A stretch of 64,000 bases of DNA, from NCBI RefSeq assembly GCF_016591715.1, contig NZ_AP024109.1:3472001-3536000 (forward strand). Reading direction: 5' to 3'. Every line of letters begins with the position of its first letter. The first letter of the stretch is position 1. The notes under the pieces were generated by a model. It searched no databases and had not been told where the DNA came from. It saw only the letters and a program-made list of their open reading frames with translations. The DNA comes from Mesorhizobium sp. J8. Its GTDB lineage: Bacteria; Pseudomonadota; Alphaproteobacteria; Rhizobiales; Rhizobiaceae. The translations under genes and the position numbers were made by a program. Below, one piece after another: positions 27,396 to 37,969 of the stretch.

Positions 27396-27880
27396 CTTTC
27401 GCCAAGCGCCCGCAACCCGAGCTGCAGCGCGTGCCGCACCGTCTCGTGCCGGATGAATTCGCGGCCCTTTTGGCCGAACAATTGCTGTTCGGCGACGACA
27501 GGCTGCCCGCTCAAAGCAATTCCGAACCAGACGAGACCGACCGGCTTGTCCGCCGAGCCGCCGCTGGGGCCGGCAATGCCGGTGACGGCGAGCGAAAGGC
27601 TGGCTTGCGAATGCGCCAGCGCGCCTGCCGCCATCTCCAGCACCGTCTCGCGCGAGACCGCGCCATGCGCCTCGAGCGTGGCGGCGGAAACGCCGAGCAT
27701 CTCCATCTTCGCCTCGTTGGAATAGGTGATGAAGCCGCGATCGACCACGGCGGAGGAGCCGGCGATGTCGGTCAGCGCGGCAATGATCAAGCCGCCGGTG
27801 CAGCTCTCGGCCGTCGCCAGCATAATGCCGCGTTGCTGGCAGGCCTGGAGCAGGGCGTTTGCAAGTTCAGCGTTGCTCAT
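27392..27880 (-). CDS. CinA-family nicotinamide-nucleotide amidohydrolase, stand-alone C-terminal domain
   Basis: A 162-residue protein with only the CinA C-terminal (PncC) domain. Diagnostic are [20 protein letters not shown] (about 22-41) with the catalytic serine in [14 protein letters not shown] and [12 protein letters not shown]. PncC deamidates nicotinamide mononucleotide to nicotinic acid mononucleotide for NAD recycling. The N-terminal molybdopterin-binding-like domain of full CinA is absent, as in E. coli YgaD. Its ATG overlaps the ispDF stop (ATGA), so it is translated behind ispDF. Confidence 0.9.
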   Translation of the reverse strand: MSNAELANALLQACQQRGIMLATAESCTGGLIIAALTDIAGSSAVVDRGFITYSNEAKMEMLGVSAATLEAHGAVSRETVLEMAAGALAHSQASLSLAVTGIAGPSGGSADKPVGLVWFGIALSGQPVVAEQQLFGQKGREFIRHETVRHALQLGLRALGES

Positions 27881-29106
27881 GCCGGCACCTCACCCGGATA
27901 GACGACGCTCGCCGTGGCGATCGCGGCGATGCCTTCGCCGCGCCCGACAAAGCCGAGCTTCTCATTGGTCGTGGCCTTGATCGAAATGCGCTCAGGCGCA
28001 ATGCCGAGCATGGCCGAAAGCGCCGCCGTCATCGCCGCGCGATGCGGCCCCACGCGCGGCGCCTCACAGATCAGCGTGATGTCGGCATTGGCGATGCGGC
28101 CACCGCGCTCGCGCACCAGCTTGGCCGCATGCTCGACGAATATCTTCGAGGCCGCCCCCTTCCATTGCGGGTCGGATGGCGGGAAATGCGTGCCGATGTC
28201 GCCGGCGCCGCAGGTGGCAAGCAGCGCGTCGGTCAGCGCGTGAAGCCCGACATCGGCGTCCGAATGGCCGGAGAGCTTTCGTTCATGGGGAATGGCGACG
28301 CCGCAGAGCGTCACATGGTCGCCGGGCTCGAACGCATGCACGTCGTAGCCATTGCCGGTGCGAATATCCGGGAAGCGCTGCTGCGCGCTGGAGAGCCGCT
28401 GGTCGGCCAATGCGATGTCCCTTGCCCAGGTGAGTTTGACGTTGTCCGGCGATCCGGGAACGATCCTGACCGGTATCTGCGCCCATTCGGCGATCGCCGC
28501 ATCGTCGGTGAACTCCGTCTTGCCCAGACGATGCGCCTTCTCATGCGCGGCGAGCAACGGCCAGAACGGAAAACCCTGCGGTGTCTGCGCGGCATGCAGG
28601 CCGGCCCTCGACACCGTCTCGTCGATCATGCCGGTGGCCGATTCCCGCTTCAGCGTATCGGCGACGGGCAGCGCCGGCAGCGCGCCCTGGCGCTCGCCGA
28701 TGGCTTCGATCGTGCGGTCGATCAGCCCGGCGTCGACGAACGGACGCACGGCATCATGCACCAGCACCTTTGCCGGTGCCTGCTCCCTCAGCGCCAGGAG
28801 GCCGAGCCGGACGGATGCCTGACGCGAAGGGCCGCCGATCACCGCGACAAGGCGGTCGCCATGCGCCTCGGCCGCGCGTTGGAAGAGCTCGGCGTCGTCG
28901 GCATGGATGGCCACGACCACCGGGCCGATCATCGGATGGGAGAGGAAGATATCCAGCGTGTGCGCGATGACGGCGCGGCCGCCGATGCGCTGATACTGCT
29001 TCGGACCGTCGGCCTGTCCGGCGCGCGCGCCACGGCCGGCGGCGACGATCACCACCCCGATCCCGCCGCCTGGGGACGCCGCTTGCTTTTCGCTTGCCTC
29101 GCTCAT
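27877..29106 (-). CDS. ispDF: Bifunctional IspD/IspF isoprenoid synthesis enzyme
   Basis: A 409-residue fusion of two MEP-pathway enzymes. The N-terminal IspD half (about 1-230) has [21 protein letters not shown], a cytidylyltransferase signature; the C-terminal IspF half starts at [11 protein letters not shown] (about 249) with the metal ligands D-x-H, then [19 protein letters not shown]. IspD makes CDP-methylerythritol and IspF forms the cyclodiphosphate; IspE, the step between, is elsewhere. The fusion is common in alphaproteobacteria. ATG 29106 has AGGA about nine bases upstream. It is divergent from dusB. Confidence 0.95.
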   Translation of the reverse strand: MSEASEKQAASPGGGIGVVIVAAGRGARAGQADGPKQYQRIGGRAVIAHTLDIFLSHPMIGPVVVAIHADDAELFQRAAEAHGDRLVAVIGGPSRQASVRLGLLALREQAPAKVLVHDAVRPFVDAGLIDRTIEAIGERQGALPALPVADTLKRESATGMIDETVSRAGLHAAQTPQGFPFWPLLAAHEKAHRLGKTEFTDDAAIAEWAQIPVRIVPGSPDNVKLTWARDIALADQRLSSAQQRFPDIRTGNGYDVHAFEPGDHVTLCGVAIPHERKLSGHSDADVGLHALTDALLATCGAGDIGTHFPPSDPQWKGAASKIFVEHAAKLVRERGGRIANADITLICEAPRVGPHRAAMTAALSAMLGIAPERISIKATTNEKLGFVGRGEGIAAIATASVVYPGEVPA

Positions 29107-29143
29107 TCGGATCGGTCCTAGTCGCGCTCTCGGCCGAAGGCCA

Positions 29144-29221
29144 GCATTTTCCAAAATGCGCCTTAATGTGACGTCATTGCGCGTTGCACAATGCAATAGT
29201 TCTGGCTAGAGAATGTGCAAC
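29144..29221. promoter_or_regulatory. Cluster of palindromes in the ispDF/dusB-ntrBC control region
   Basis: Three perfect palindromes lie in 53 bp: GCATTTTCCAAAATGC (29144-29159), TGACGTCA (29169-29176) and TTGCACAATGCAA (29184-29196). A further half-site-like TGTGCAAC is at 29214-29221, just before the dusB start. TTGCAC/GTGCAA half sites recall NtrC-binding sites, although the spacing is shorter than the enteric consensus. Since ntrBC follows dusB, autoregulation is a fair guess. The sequence shows the dyads; the binder is inferred. Confidence 0.5.
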
Positions 29222-29246
29222 GATCGAACATGCTTGGTTTTTGTGC

Positions 29247-30275
29247 ATGGCTGAACTGACCACATTGGCATCGCCACTCGATGTCGGCGGCGTGAGAATC
29301 CGCAATCGGGTTTTCCTCGCGCCGATGTCTGGCATCACCGACGAGCCTTTCCGCCAGCGTGCTCATGCGCATGGCGCCGGCCTTGTCGTGTCGGAAATGG
29401 TGGCGAGCGGCGAGCTGGCCAAAGGCAGGGCCGGCTGCGACCTGCGCATCCGCCATTCCGGCCTGCCGGTGCATATGGTGCAGTTGGCCGGTCGCGAGGC
29501 CGCCCACATGGGCGAGGGCGCGCGTATAGCGGCGGGCGAGGGCGCCGACATCATCGACATCAACATGGGCTGCCCGGCGAAGAAGGTGACCGGCGGCTAT
29601 GCCGGCTCAGCGCTGATGCGCGATCTCGACCACGCGCTGTCGCTGATCGAGGCGGTGGTCGGCGCCGTGTCGGTGCCGGTGACGGTCAAGATGCGGCTCG
29701 GCTGGGACGAAAGCGCGCTCAACGCGCCGATGCTCGCGCGCCGGGCCGAGCAGACCGGCGTCAGCATGGTGACCGTGCACGGCCGCACGCGCTGCCAGTT
29801 CTATCAGGGCAAGGCCGACTGGCGCGCCATCGCGCGCGTCAAGCAAGCGGTCTCGATTCCCGTGGTGGCCAATGGCGATGTCGGCTCACCGGAAGAGGCG
29901 GCGGCAATCCTCGAACAGTCAGGCGCCGACGCGGTGATGATCGGCCGCGCGCATTATGGCGCGCCCTGGGTCGCGGGCGGCATTGCAACGGCAGCGGCCG
30001 GTGCAGGCAGACAAGGCATCCCGCTGACGCCGCAAGAGTTAACCGATTACGTCGTCTCGCATTACGAGGACATGCTCTCGCTCTACGGTATTGAAAGCGG
30101 GCTGCGCCAGGCGCGCAAGCATCTCGGCTGGTACCTCGATCGCCATGCGCCCGATGTTTGCGCCGAGCAGCGCAAACGCATTCTGACATCCTTCGAGCCA
30201 CGCGACGTCGTCGCCGAGCTGCGCCGCGCGTTCGCGGACCACACGCCCTCGGTTAGCCTGCGGAGCGCGGCATGA
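29247..30275 (+). CDS. dusB: tRNA-dihydrouridine synthase B (NifR3)
   Basis: A 342-residue flavin enzyme that reduces uridines in the tRNA D-loop. The FMN barrel begins [15 protein letters not shown], and the catalytic cysteine is C109 in [19 protein letters not shown]. The classic name NifR3 comes from its place upstream of ntrBC in Rhodobacter and rhizobia, as seen here. The ATG at 29247 has no clear ribosome binding site. The stop overlaps the ntrB start (ATGA), so the two are probably translationally coupled. Confidence 0.94.
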   Translation: MAELTTLASPLDVGGVRIRNRVFLAPMSGITDEPFRQRAHAHGAGLVVSEMVASGELAKGRAGCDLRIRHSGLPVHMVQLAGREAAHMGEGARIAAGEGADIIDINMGCPAKKVTGGYAGSALMRDLDHALSLIEAVVGAVSVPVTVKMRLGWDESALNAPMLARRAEQTGVSMVTVHGRTRCQFYQGKADWRAIARVKQAVSIPVVANGDVGSPEEAAAILEQSGADAVMIGRAHYGAPWVAGGIATAAAGAGRQGIPLTPQELTDYVVSHYEDMLSLYGIESGLRQARKHLGWYLDRHAPDVCAEQRKRILTSFEPRDVVAELRRAFADHTPSVSLRSAA

Positions 30276-31410
30276 AGGCCGATGTTCCACAGCCAGCCGA
30301 CATGGCGGATGCCGCCAACATCGTGCTCAACACCATCCGCCGCCCGGTCATCATGGTCGACCCCGACGGCTTCATCACTTTTGCCAATGCGGATGCCGAG
30401 GACTTCTTCCGCTCCAGCGCGAATATGCTTGCCCGCAATACGCTCTCCAAGCTGGTGCCCTTCGGCAGCCCGTTGCTGACGCTGGTCGACCAGGTGCGCG
30501 AGCGCCGCGCGCCGGTCAATGAATACCGCGTCGACGTGTCGTCGCCCCGGCTCGGCATCGAGAAGATGGTCGATCTCTATGTCGCGCCGGTGCCGGAGTT
30601 TCCGGGCTCGGTCGTCGTGATGTTCCAGGAACGGTCGATGGCCGACAAGATCGACCGCCAGATGACGCATCGGGGCGCTGCGCGCTCCGTCACCGGCCTT
30701 GCCGCCATGCTCGCGCATGAGATCAAGAACCCGCTCTCCGGCATCCGCGGCGCCGCCCAGCTGCTCGAGCTTTCCGCATCCGACGAGGACCGCGCGCTCA
30801 CCCGCCTGATCACCGACGAGACCGACCGCATCGTCTCGCTGGTCGACCGCATGGAGGTGTTTTCCGACGAGCGGCCGATCGAGCGTTATCCGGTCAACAT
30901 CCACGTTGTGCTGGATCATGTGAAGGCGATTGCCAAGAATGGTTTTGCAAGGCGGATCAAGATCTTGGAGGAATATGATCCATCGTTGCCTCCGGTCTTC
31001 GCCAACCGCGACCAGTTGATCCAGGTCTTTCTCAACCTGGTGAAGAACGCCGCCGAGGCGATCGGCGCCGACCCGCAGGGCGAGATCGTGCTGTCGACGG
31101 CCTTCCGTCCAGGCATCCGCGTTTCCGTGCCCGGCACGCAGGACCGAGTCTCGCTGCCGCTGGAATTCTGCGTCCACGACAACGGTCCCGGCGTTTCCGA
31201 GGACATCCTGCCAATCCTGTTCGATCCGTTCATCACCACCAAGCCGAACGGCTCCGGCCTCGGGCTGGCGCTGGTCGCCAAGATCGTCGGCGAGCATGGC
31301 GGCATCATCGAATGCGATTCGACTCCTCGCGGCACCACTTTCCGCGTCCTGATGCCGGCCTGGAAAGAGACGTCGCAAGGCTCGGGCGACGAAGCTGAAG
31401 GAGACCGCAA

Positions 31411-31414
<4 letters not shown>
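30272..31414 (+). CDS. ntrB: Nitrogen regulation sensor histidine kinase NtrB
   Basis: A 380-residue soluble kinase/phosphatase for NtrC, controlled by PII. It has a PAS domain (about 18-125), the H-box [11 protein letters not shown] with H149, and a C-terminal ATPase domain with the N-box [17 protein letters not shown] and GSGLGLALV. It has no membrane segment. It senses nitrogen state through GlnB in the cytoplasm. Its stop overlaps ntrC by four bases. Length and order match rhizobial NtrB. Confidence 0.95.
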
Positions 31415-32871
<1,457 letters not shown>

Positions 32872-32898
32872 CGTCACTTCGTCCTTTCGGTGGATTTT

Positions 32899-32958
32899 GC
32901 CGGGAAAGATTATCTTCCCGGCCACACTTGTTGCATAATCGCCACAATGCGTTGCATA
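32899..32958. promoter_or_regulatory. Inverted repeat and paired GTTGCATA repeats upstream of ntrY
   Basis: GCCGGGAA (32899-32906) and TTCCCGGC (32915-32922) form a perfect 8-bp inverted repeat without a T run. Two direct copies of GTTGCATA follow at 32930-32937 and 32951-32958, spaced 21 bp, two helical turns, and ending about 33 bp before the start. The second copy lies in GCGTTGCA, a string also present in the dusB control region (29181-29188). This looks like a regulator landing site, with the inverted repeat as attenuator or ntrC 3' end. Confidence 0.45.
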
Positions 32959-32991
32959 CATCCAACGCGATGACCGACTCTGTACCGCGAC

Positions 32992-35283
32992 ATGGCCGCT
33001 GAGGCTCCGACCCTGAACCAACCGCTTTTCAACCAGACCGGCACGCGTGACGGGCGACGGTTGCTGGCTCTGCCCGGCGTGGTCGCGATTGCTGGCGCGA
33101 TGATCACGGCGGCCATCTCCTTTGCGATCCTGGTCGGCGCAACCCCGATCGCGCCGACTGCCGACGCGACCTGGGCCCTGGTCGCGGCCAATGCCGTCTT
33201 CGTCCTGTTCCTCATTGCCCTGATCGCCCGCGAGGTGCGCCGCATCGTCCTGGCGCGGCGCCACGGCAGGGCAGCCTCCCGGCTGCATGTGCGCATCGTC
33301 GCCATGTTCGCGCTGGTCGCCGCCATTCCGGCCATCATGGTGGCGATCATCGCATCGATCACGCTCGACATCGGCCTCGACCGCTGGTTCGAAATCCGCA
33401 CCAAGACGATCGTCAACTCGTCGCTGTCGATTGCCGACGCCTATGTGCAGGAAAACGCGCGCAACCTGCAGGGCACGACATTGTCGATGGCATATGATCT
33501 CGACGCCTCGCGCACGCTCTACGGCCTCGACAAGGGCGGTTTCCTCGACCTGTTGAACAAGGAGGCAGTCGGGCGCGGACTGGCGCATGCGGCCCTGATC
33601 AAGCCGGACGGTTCGTTCGTCATGAACGCCAAGACCGATGCCGATTTTCCGATGCCGGAGCCGCCCGCGGGCGCTGTCGACACCGCGTCCGACGGCAAGC
33701 CGGTGCTGATCGAGCCGCGCACCCGCAACATCATGGGCGCCATCATCAAGCTGCGCGAGCTTGAAGGGCTGTACCTCTATACGATCCGTCTGGTCGATCC
33801 CGACGTGATCAAGGCGCGCCAGATCGTCAGGTCCAACACCGACGAATACCGCAATCTGGAAGACAATCGCCGGACCTCGCAGGTCGCCTTCGCGCTGCCT
33901 TATCTGTCGCTCACGCTGATCATCACGCTCTCGGCGATCTGGACCGGCATTGCGGTCGCCGACCGGCTTGTGCGGCCGATCCGCCAGCTGATCGGCGCCG
34001 CCGACGAGGTGGCGACCGGCAATCTCGACGTTGCCGTTCCCGTGCGCCAGTCGGATGGCGACGTCGCCTCGCTCGGCGAGACGTTCAACAACATGATCCT
34101 AGAGCTCAAATCGCAACGCAACGAGCTGCTGTCGGCCAAGGATCTGATCGACGAGCGCCGGCGTTTCTCCGAGGCAGTGCTCGCCGGCGTCACCGCCGGT
34201 GTCATCGGCGTCGACCCTTACGGCATCATCACCATCGTCAATCGCTCGGCCGAGACCATGCTGGCAATTTCAGCAAATGCGACGCTCGGCCAGAACCTTT
34301 CGACGGTCCTGCCACTTGTCGGCCGCGTCTTCGAGATCGGGCGGCAGTCCGGGAAGCCGGTCTATCGCGAGCAGGTGACCTTCTTCCGTGCCGGCCTGGA
34401 GCGCACCTTCAATGTCCAGGTCACGGTCGAGGCCGGCGACGACGGCGAGGAGGAGAAATCCTATGTGGTCACCGTCGACGACATCACCGATCTAGTCCAG
34501 GCGCAGCGTTCGTCGGCCTGGGCGGACGTGGCGCGGCGCATCGCGCATGAGATCAAGAATCCGCTGACGCCGATCCAGCTCTCGGCCGAGCGCATCAGGC
34601 GCCGCTACGGCAAGGTCATCACCGAGGACCGCGAGGTCTTCGACCAGTGCACCGATACCATCATCCGCCAGGTCGAGGACATCGGCCGCATGGTCGACGA
34701 GTTCTCGGCCTTTGCCCGCATGCCGAAGCCGGAGATGAAGGCGATAGACCTGCGTGAGTCGTTGCGCGAGGCGTCCTTCCTGGTCGAGGTCAGCCGCTCC
34801 GACATCGCCTTCGAACGCGACTTCGGCAGCGAACCGTTGAAAGGCACTTTCGACAGCCGCCTGATGGCGCAGGCCTTCGGCAACGTCATCAAGAACGCGG
34901 CCGAGGCGATCGACGGACTTGATGCCGACGACCGTTCGGACGGCACAATCCGGATTCAGGCCGGACGCCAAGATGGCGCCATACGAATCGACGTTATCGA
35001 CAACGGCAAGGGGCTGCCGCGGGAGAATCGCCAACGGCTTCTCGAGCCCTATATGACGACGCGCGAGAAGGGGACCGGTCTCGGCCTCGCTATCGTCAAG
35101 AAGATCGTGGAGGACCATGGCGGCCGTCTCGAATTGCACGACGCGCCAGAGGATTTCCATGGCGGCCGGGGCGCGATGATCTCGATCATCCTGCCGCCGG
35201 CGACGGTCGTAGCCGCGCCGCCACGCGGTGAAGGCCGAAACGAACACGAACGAGAAACTGAAAAGGTCGATAATGGCGTCTGA
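32992..35283 (+). CDS. ntrY: Transmembrane sensor histidine kinase NtrY
   Basis: A 763-residue membrane kinase, partner of NtrX. The N-terminal third has four hydrophobic helices (two pairs at about 20-75 and 95-125, plus one at about 300-320) around a periplasmic or membrane-proximal sensor region. A HAMP domain follows (DRLVRPIRQLIGAADEVATG), then a PAS domain (about 385-490), the H-box [18 protein letters not shown] with H519, and the ATPase domain with NVIKNAAEAIDG and GTGLGLAIV. It signals nitrogen, and in some relatives redox or envelope state. It overlaps ntrX by 11 bp. Confidence 0.94.
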   Translation: MAAEAPTLNQPLFNQTGTRDGRRLLALPGVVAIAGAMITAAISFAILVGATPIAPTADATWALVAANAVFVLFLIALIAREVRRIVLARRHGRAASRLHVRIVAMFALVAAIPAIMVAIIASITLDIGLDRWFEIRTKTIVNSSLSIADAYVQENARNLQGTTLSMAYDLDASRTLYGLDKGGFLDLLNKEAVGRGLAHAALIKPDGSFVMNAKTDADFPMPEPPAGAVDTASDGKPVLIEPRTRNIMGAIIKLRELEGLYLYTIRLVDPDVIKARQIVRSNTDEYRNLEDNRRTSQVAFALPYLSLTLIITLSAIWTGIAVADRLVRPIRQLIGAADEVATGNLDVAVPVRQSDGDVASLGETFNNMILELKSQRNELLSAKDLIDERRRFSEAVLAGVTAGVIGVDPYGIITIVNRSAETMLAISANATLGQNLSTVLPLVGRVFEIGRQSGKPVYREQVTFFRAGLERTFNVQVTVEAGDDGEEEKSYVVTVDDITDLVQAQRSSAWADVARRIAHEIKNPLTPIQLSAERIRRRYGKVITEDREVFDQCTDTIIRQVEDIGRMVDEFSAFARMPKPEMKAIDLRESLREASFLVEVSRSDIAFERDFGSEPLKGTFDSRLMAQAFGNVIKNAAEAIDGLDADDRSDGTIRIQAGRQDGAIRIDVIDNGKGLPRENRQRLLEPYMTTREKGTGLGLAIVKKIVEDHGGRLELHDAPEDFHGGRGAMISIILPPATVVAAPPRGEGRNEHERETEKVDNGV

Positions 35284-36634
35284 CATTCTCATCGTCGATG
35301 ACGAGGAAGACATCCGCGAACTTGTCGCCGGTATCCTGAGCGACGAGGGTCATGAAACCCGTACGGCGCATGACGCCGACAGCGCGCTTGCGGCGATCGC
35401 CGATCGCGCGCCGCGGCTGATTTTCCTCGACATCTGGCTGCAGGGCTCGCGCCTTGATGGCCTGGCGCTGCTCGACGAGATCAAGACCATGCATCCGAAC
35501 ATGCCGGTGGTGATGATCTCTGGCCACGGCAACATCGAAACGGCGGTGTCGGCCATCCGGCGCGGCGCCTACGACTTCATCGAGAAGCCGTTCAAGGCCG
35601 ACCGGCTGATCCTGATCGCCGAGCGCGCCCTGGAGACCTCCAAGCTTCGGCGCGAGGTCTCGGACCTCAAGCAGCGCAGCGGCGAGACCTTCGACCTGAT
35701 CGGGATGTCGTCGGCCATGAGCCAGCTGCGGCAGACCATCGAGCGCGTCGCCCCCACCAACAGCCGCGTCATGATCGTCGGCCCGTCCGGTTCCGGCAAG
35801 GAACTGACGGCGCGCGCCATCCACGCGCTGTCGTCGCGCAAGGCCGGCCCCTTCGTCACGCTGAGCGCGGCCACCATCACGCCCGAGCGCATGGAGATCG
35901 AGCTGTTCGGCACCGAATCGAACGGCACCGAGCGCAAGGTCGGCGCGCTGGAAGAGGCGCATCGCGGCATTCTCTACATCGATGAAGTGGCCGACATGCC
36001 GCGCGAGACGCAGAACAAGATCCTGCGCGTGCTGGTCGAGCAGCAGTTCGAGCGGGTAGGCGGCACCAAGCGCGTCAAGGTCGATGTCCGCATCATCTCC
36101 TCCACCTCGCAGAACCTCGAGGCGATGATCGCCGACGGACGCTTCCGCGAGGACCTTTACCATCGCCTGGCGGTGGTTCCAGTCATGGTGCCGGGGCTCG
36201 CCGAACGTCGCGAGGACATCCCCTACCTCGTCGACAATTTCATGAAGCAGATCGCGCGCCAAGCCGGCATCAAGCCGCGCCGCATCGGCGACGATGCGCT
36301 GGCCGTGCTGCAGGCGCATAACTGGCCGGGCAATGTTCGCCAGCTGCGCAACAATGTCGAACGGCTGATGATCCTGGCGCGAGGGGAAAATCCCGATGCC
36401 CCGATCACCGCCGACCTTCTGCCCTCCGAGATCGGCGACGTCATGCCACGCACGCCCAACCAGTCGGACCAGCACATCATGGCGCTGCCGCTGCGCGAGG
36501 CCCGCGAGCAGTTCGAGAAGGATTACCTGATCGCCCAGATCAACCGCTTCGGCGGCAACATCTCGAAGACGGCCGAATTCATCGGCATGGAGCGCTCGGC
36601 GCTCCACCGCAAGCTGAAGTCGCTGGGAGTGTAG
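35273..36634 (+). CDS. ntrX: Response regulator NtrX, NtrC family without a GAFTGA loop
   Basis: A 453-residue regulator with receiver domain (D53, K105), AAA+ domain with Walker A GPSGSGKE (170-177) and Walker B ILYIDEVADM, and a Fis-type helix-turn-helix at the C-terminus (GGNISKTAEFIGMERSALHR). Where NtrC has GAFTGA, this protein reads FGTESNGTERKVGALEEAHR (about 212-231), so direct sigma-54 activation is unlikely; it probably acts with sigma-70 or as a repressor. I chose ATG 35273 (AAGG upstream) rather than an ATG 45 bp earlier inside ntrY. Confidence 0.94.
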   Translation: MASDILIVDDEEDIRELVAGILSDEGHETRTAHDADSALAAIADRAPRLIFLDIWLQGSRLDGLALLDEIKTMHPNMPVVMISGHGNIETAVSAIRRGAYDFIEKPFKADRLILIAERALETSKLRREVSDLKQRSGETFDLIGMSSAMSQLRQTIERVAPTNSRVMIVGPSGSGKELTARAIHALSSRKAGPFVTLSAATITPERMEIELFGTESNGTERKVGALEEAHRGILYIDEVADMPRETQNKILRVLVEQQFERVGGTKRVKVDVRIISSTSQNLEAMIADGRFREDLYHRLAVVPVMVPGLAERREDIPYLVDNFMKQIARQAGIKPRRIGDDALAVLQAHNWPGNVRQLRNNVERLMILARGENPDAPITADLLPSEIGDVMPRTPNQSDQHIMALPLREAREQFEKDYLIAQINRFGGNISKTAEFIGMERSALHRKLKSLGV

Positions 36635-36717
36635 GACCAGCCTGGCTCAGCCGATTGTCTGTTACGACTGCGGCGGAATCGCCTAAGAAAGCCGGACGTT
36701 TTTCCTGAGGGATGCCC

Positions 36718-37581
36718 ATGCCGCGCATTGCCTATGTCAACGGGCGCTATGTCGCCCATGCCCAAGCCAGCGTCCATATCGAGGACCGTGGCTACCAGTT
36801 CGCCGACGGTGTCTATGAGGTCTGCGAAGTGGCGCGCGGCCATATCGTCGACATGCCGCGCCATCTTGCCCGGCTCAAGCGCTCGCTGAAGGAACTCTCG
36901 ATCGCCTGGCCCGTCTCGGAAGGCGTGCTGCCGCTGCTGCTGCGCGAGGTGGTCAATCGCAACGGCGTGGTCAACGGCCTCGTCTATGTACAGGTCACTC
37001 GCGGCGTCGCCAGCCGCGAATTCGTCTTCCCGCCGGCGGGCACGAAACCGTCCCTGGTCATAACCGCCAGAAAGGCCGATCCGGCCGCGAACGCCAAGCG
37101 AGTGGAGAGCGGCATCAAGGTCATCACGGTTCCGGAGAATCGCTGGGACCGCGTCGACATCAAGAGCACGGGCCTTTTGCCCAATGTACTTGCCAAACAG
37201 AAGGCCAAGGAAGCAGGCGCTCAGGAAGCCTGGTTCGTCGACACCGACGGCAACGTCAAGGAAGGCGGCTCGTCAAACGCCTGGATCGTCACCCGCGACG
37301 GCGTCCTGGTGACCCGGCCGGCCGAGCACGGCATCCTGCGCGGCATCACCCGCACGACGCTTTTCGATGTCGCCGCCAAGCTCGGCCTCAAGATCGAGGA
37401 ACGCGGTTTTTCGGTCGCCGAAGCCAAGGCGGCGCGCGAGGCGTTCATCAGCTCGGCGACCACAATCGCCATGCCGGTGGTCGAAATCGACGGGGCGCCG
37501 ATCGCAAATGGCCATCCCGGTTCCATGACACTTTCGTTGCGGCAGGCCTTTTTTGACGTTGCGGAAAAAAGTCCAGCCTGA
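36718..37581 (+). CDS. dat: D-amino-acid transaminase (fold-type IV PLP enzyme)
   Basis: A 287-residue class IV aminotransferase. The start MPRIAYVNGRYVAHAQASVH and EDRGYQFADGVYEV are typical of D-alanine transaminase. The PLP lysine is K149 in DIKSTGLLPN, and EGGSSNAW is near residue 182. It interconverts D-alanine and D-glutamate for peptidoglycan and D-amino-acid use. A branched-chain or 4-amino-4-deoxychorismate enzyme is less likely. ATG 36718 has GAGGG at the right spacing; ATG 36712 is too close to it. Its place between ntrX and hfq is conserved in rhizobia. Confidence 0.88.
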   Translation: MPRIAYVNGRYVAHAQASVHIEDRGYQFADGVYEVCEVARGHIVDMPRHLARLKRSLKELSIAWPVSEGVLPLLLREVVNRNGVVNGLVYVQVTRGVASREFVFPPAGTKPSLVITARKADPAANAKRVESGIKVITVPENRWDRVDIKSTGLLPNVLAKQKAKEAGAQEAWFVDTDGNVKEGGSSNAWIVTRDGVLVTRPAEHGILRGITRTTLFDVAAKLGLKIEERGFSVAEAKAAREAFISSATTIAMPVVEIDGAPIANGHPGSMTLSLRQAFFDVAEKSPA

Positions 37582-37723
37582 TAACCGCACAACTGGAATG
37601 AACCTCAACTATCTCGTTCTGCTTGCCTTTGTATCGGCAAGAGGGGGTTTGCGCGCTTGACAGGTGCCGCGTAATTTGGCGCATTGGCCGCAAACCGAAG
37701 GGGATCGGCGAAAGACAAGAAAA

Positions 37724-37969
37724 ATGGCGGAACGATCGCAAAACCTTCAGGACCTGTTCCTGAATTCAGTTCGCAAGAGCAAAAATCCACTTACCATCTT
37801 CCTCATCAACGGCGTGAAGCTGACCGGCGTCGTCACTTCGTTCGACAATTTTTGTGTGTTGTTGCGGCGTGACGGGCACTCCCAGCTCGTCTACAAGCAC
37901 GCTATTTCCACGATCATGCCGAGCCAGCCGGTTCAGATGTTCGATGGCGAGGAAAGCCAGGGCGCCTGA
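37724..37969 (+). CDS. hfq: RNA chaperone Hfq
   Basis: An 81-residue Sm-like protein that forms hexamers and pairs small RNAs with mRNAs. The Sm1 motif is [30 protein letters not shown] and Sm2 is [10 protein letters not shown] (the Sm1 stretch begins at residue 22). The C-terminal tail is short, as usual in alphaproteobacteria. The 142-bp gap upstream has a TTGACA at 37657-37662 but no good -10 at the usual spacing, so the promoter is not assigned. hflX starts right after its stop, the classic hfq-hflX pair. Confidence 0.96.
   Translation: MAERSQNLQDLFLNSVRKSKNPLTIFLINGVKLTGVVTSFDNFCVLLRRDGHSQLVYKHAISTIMPSQPVQMFDGEESQGA

Noticed and set aside
37657..37690. Sigma-70 promoter for hfq
   Set aside because: TTGACA at 37657-37662 is a good -35, but the sequence at the usual spacing (CGCATT) is a poor -10, so I did not list it.
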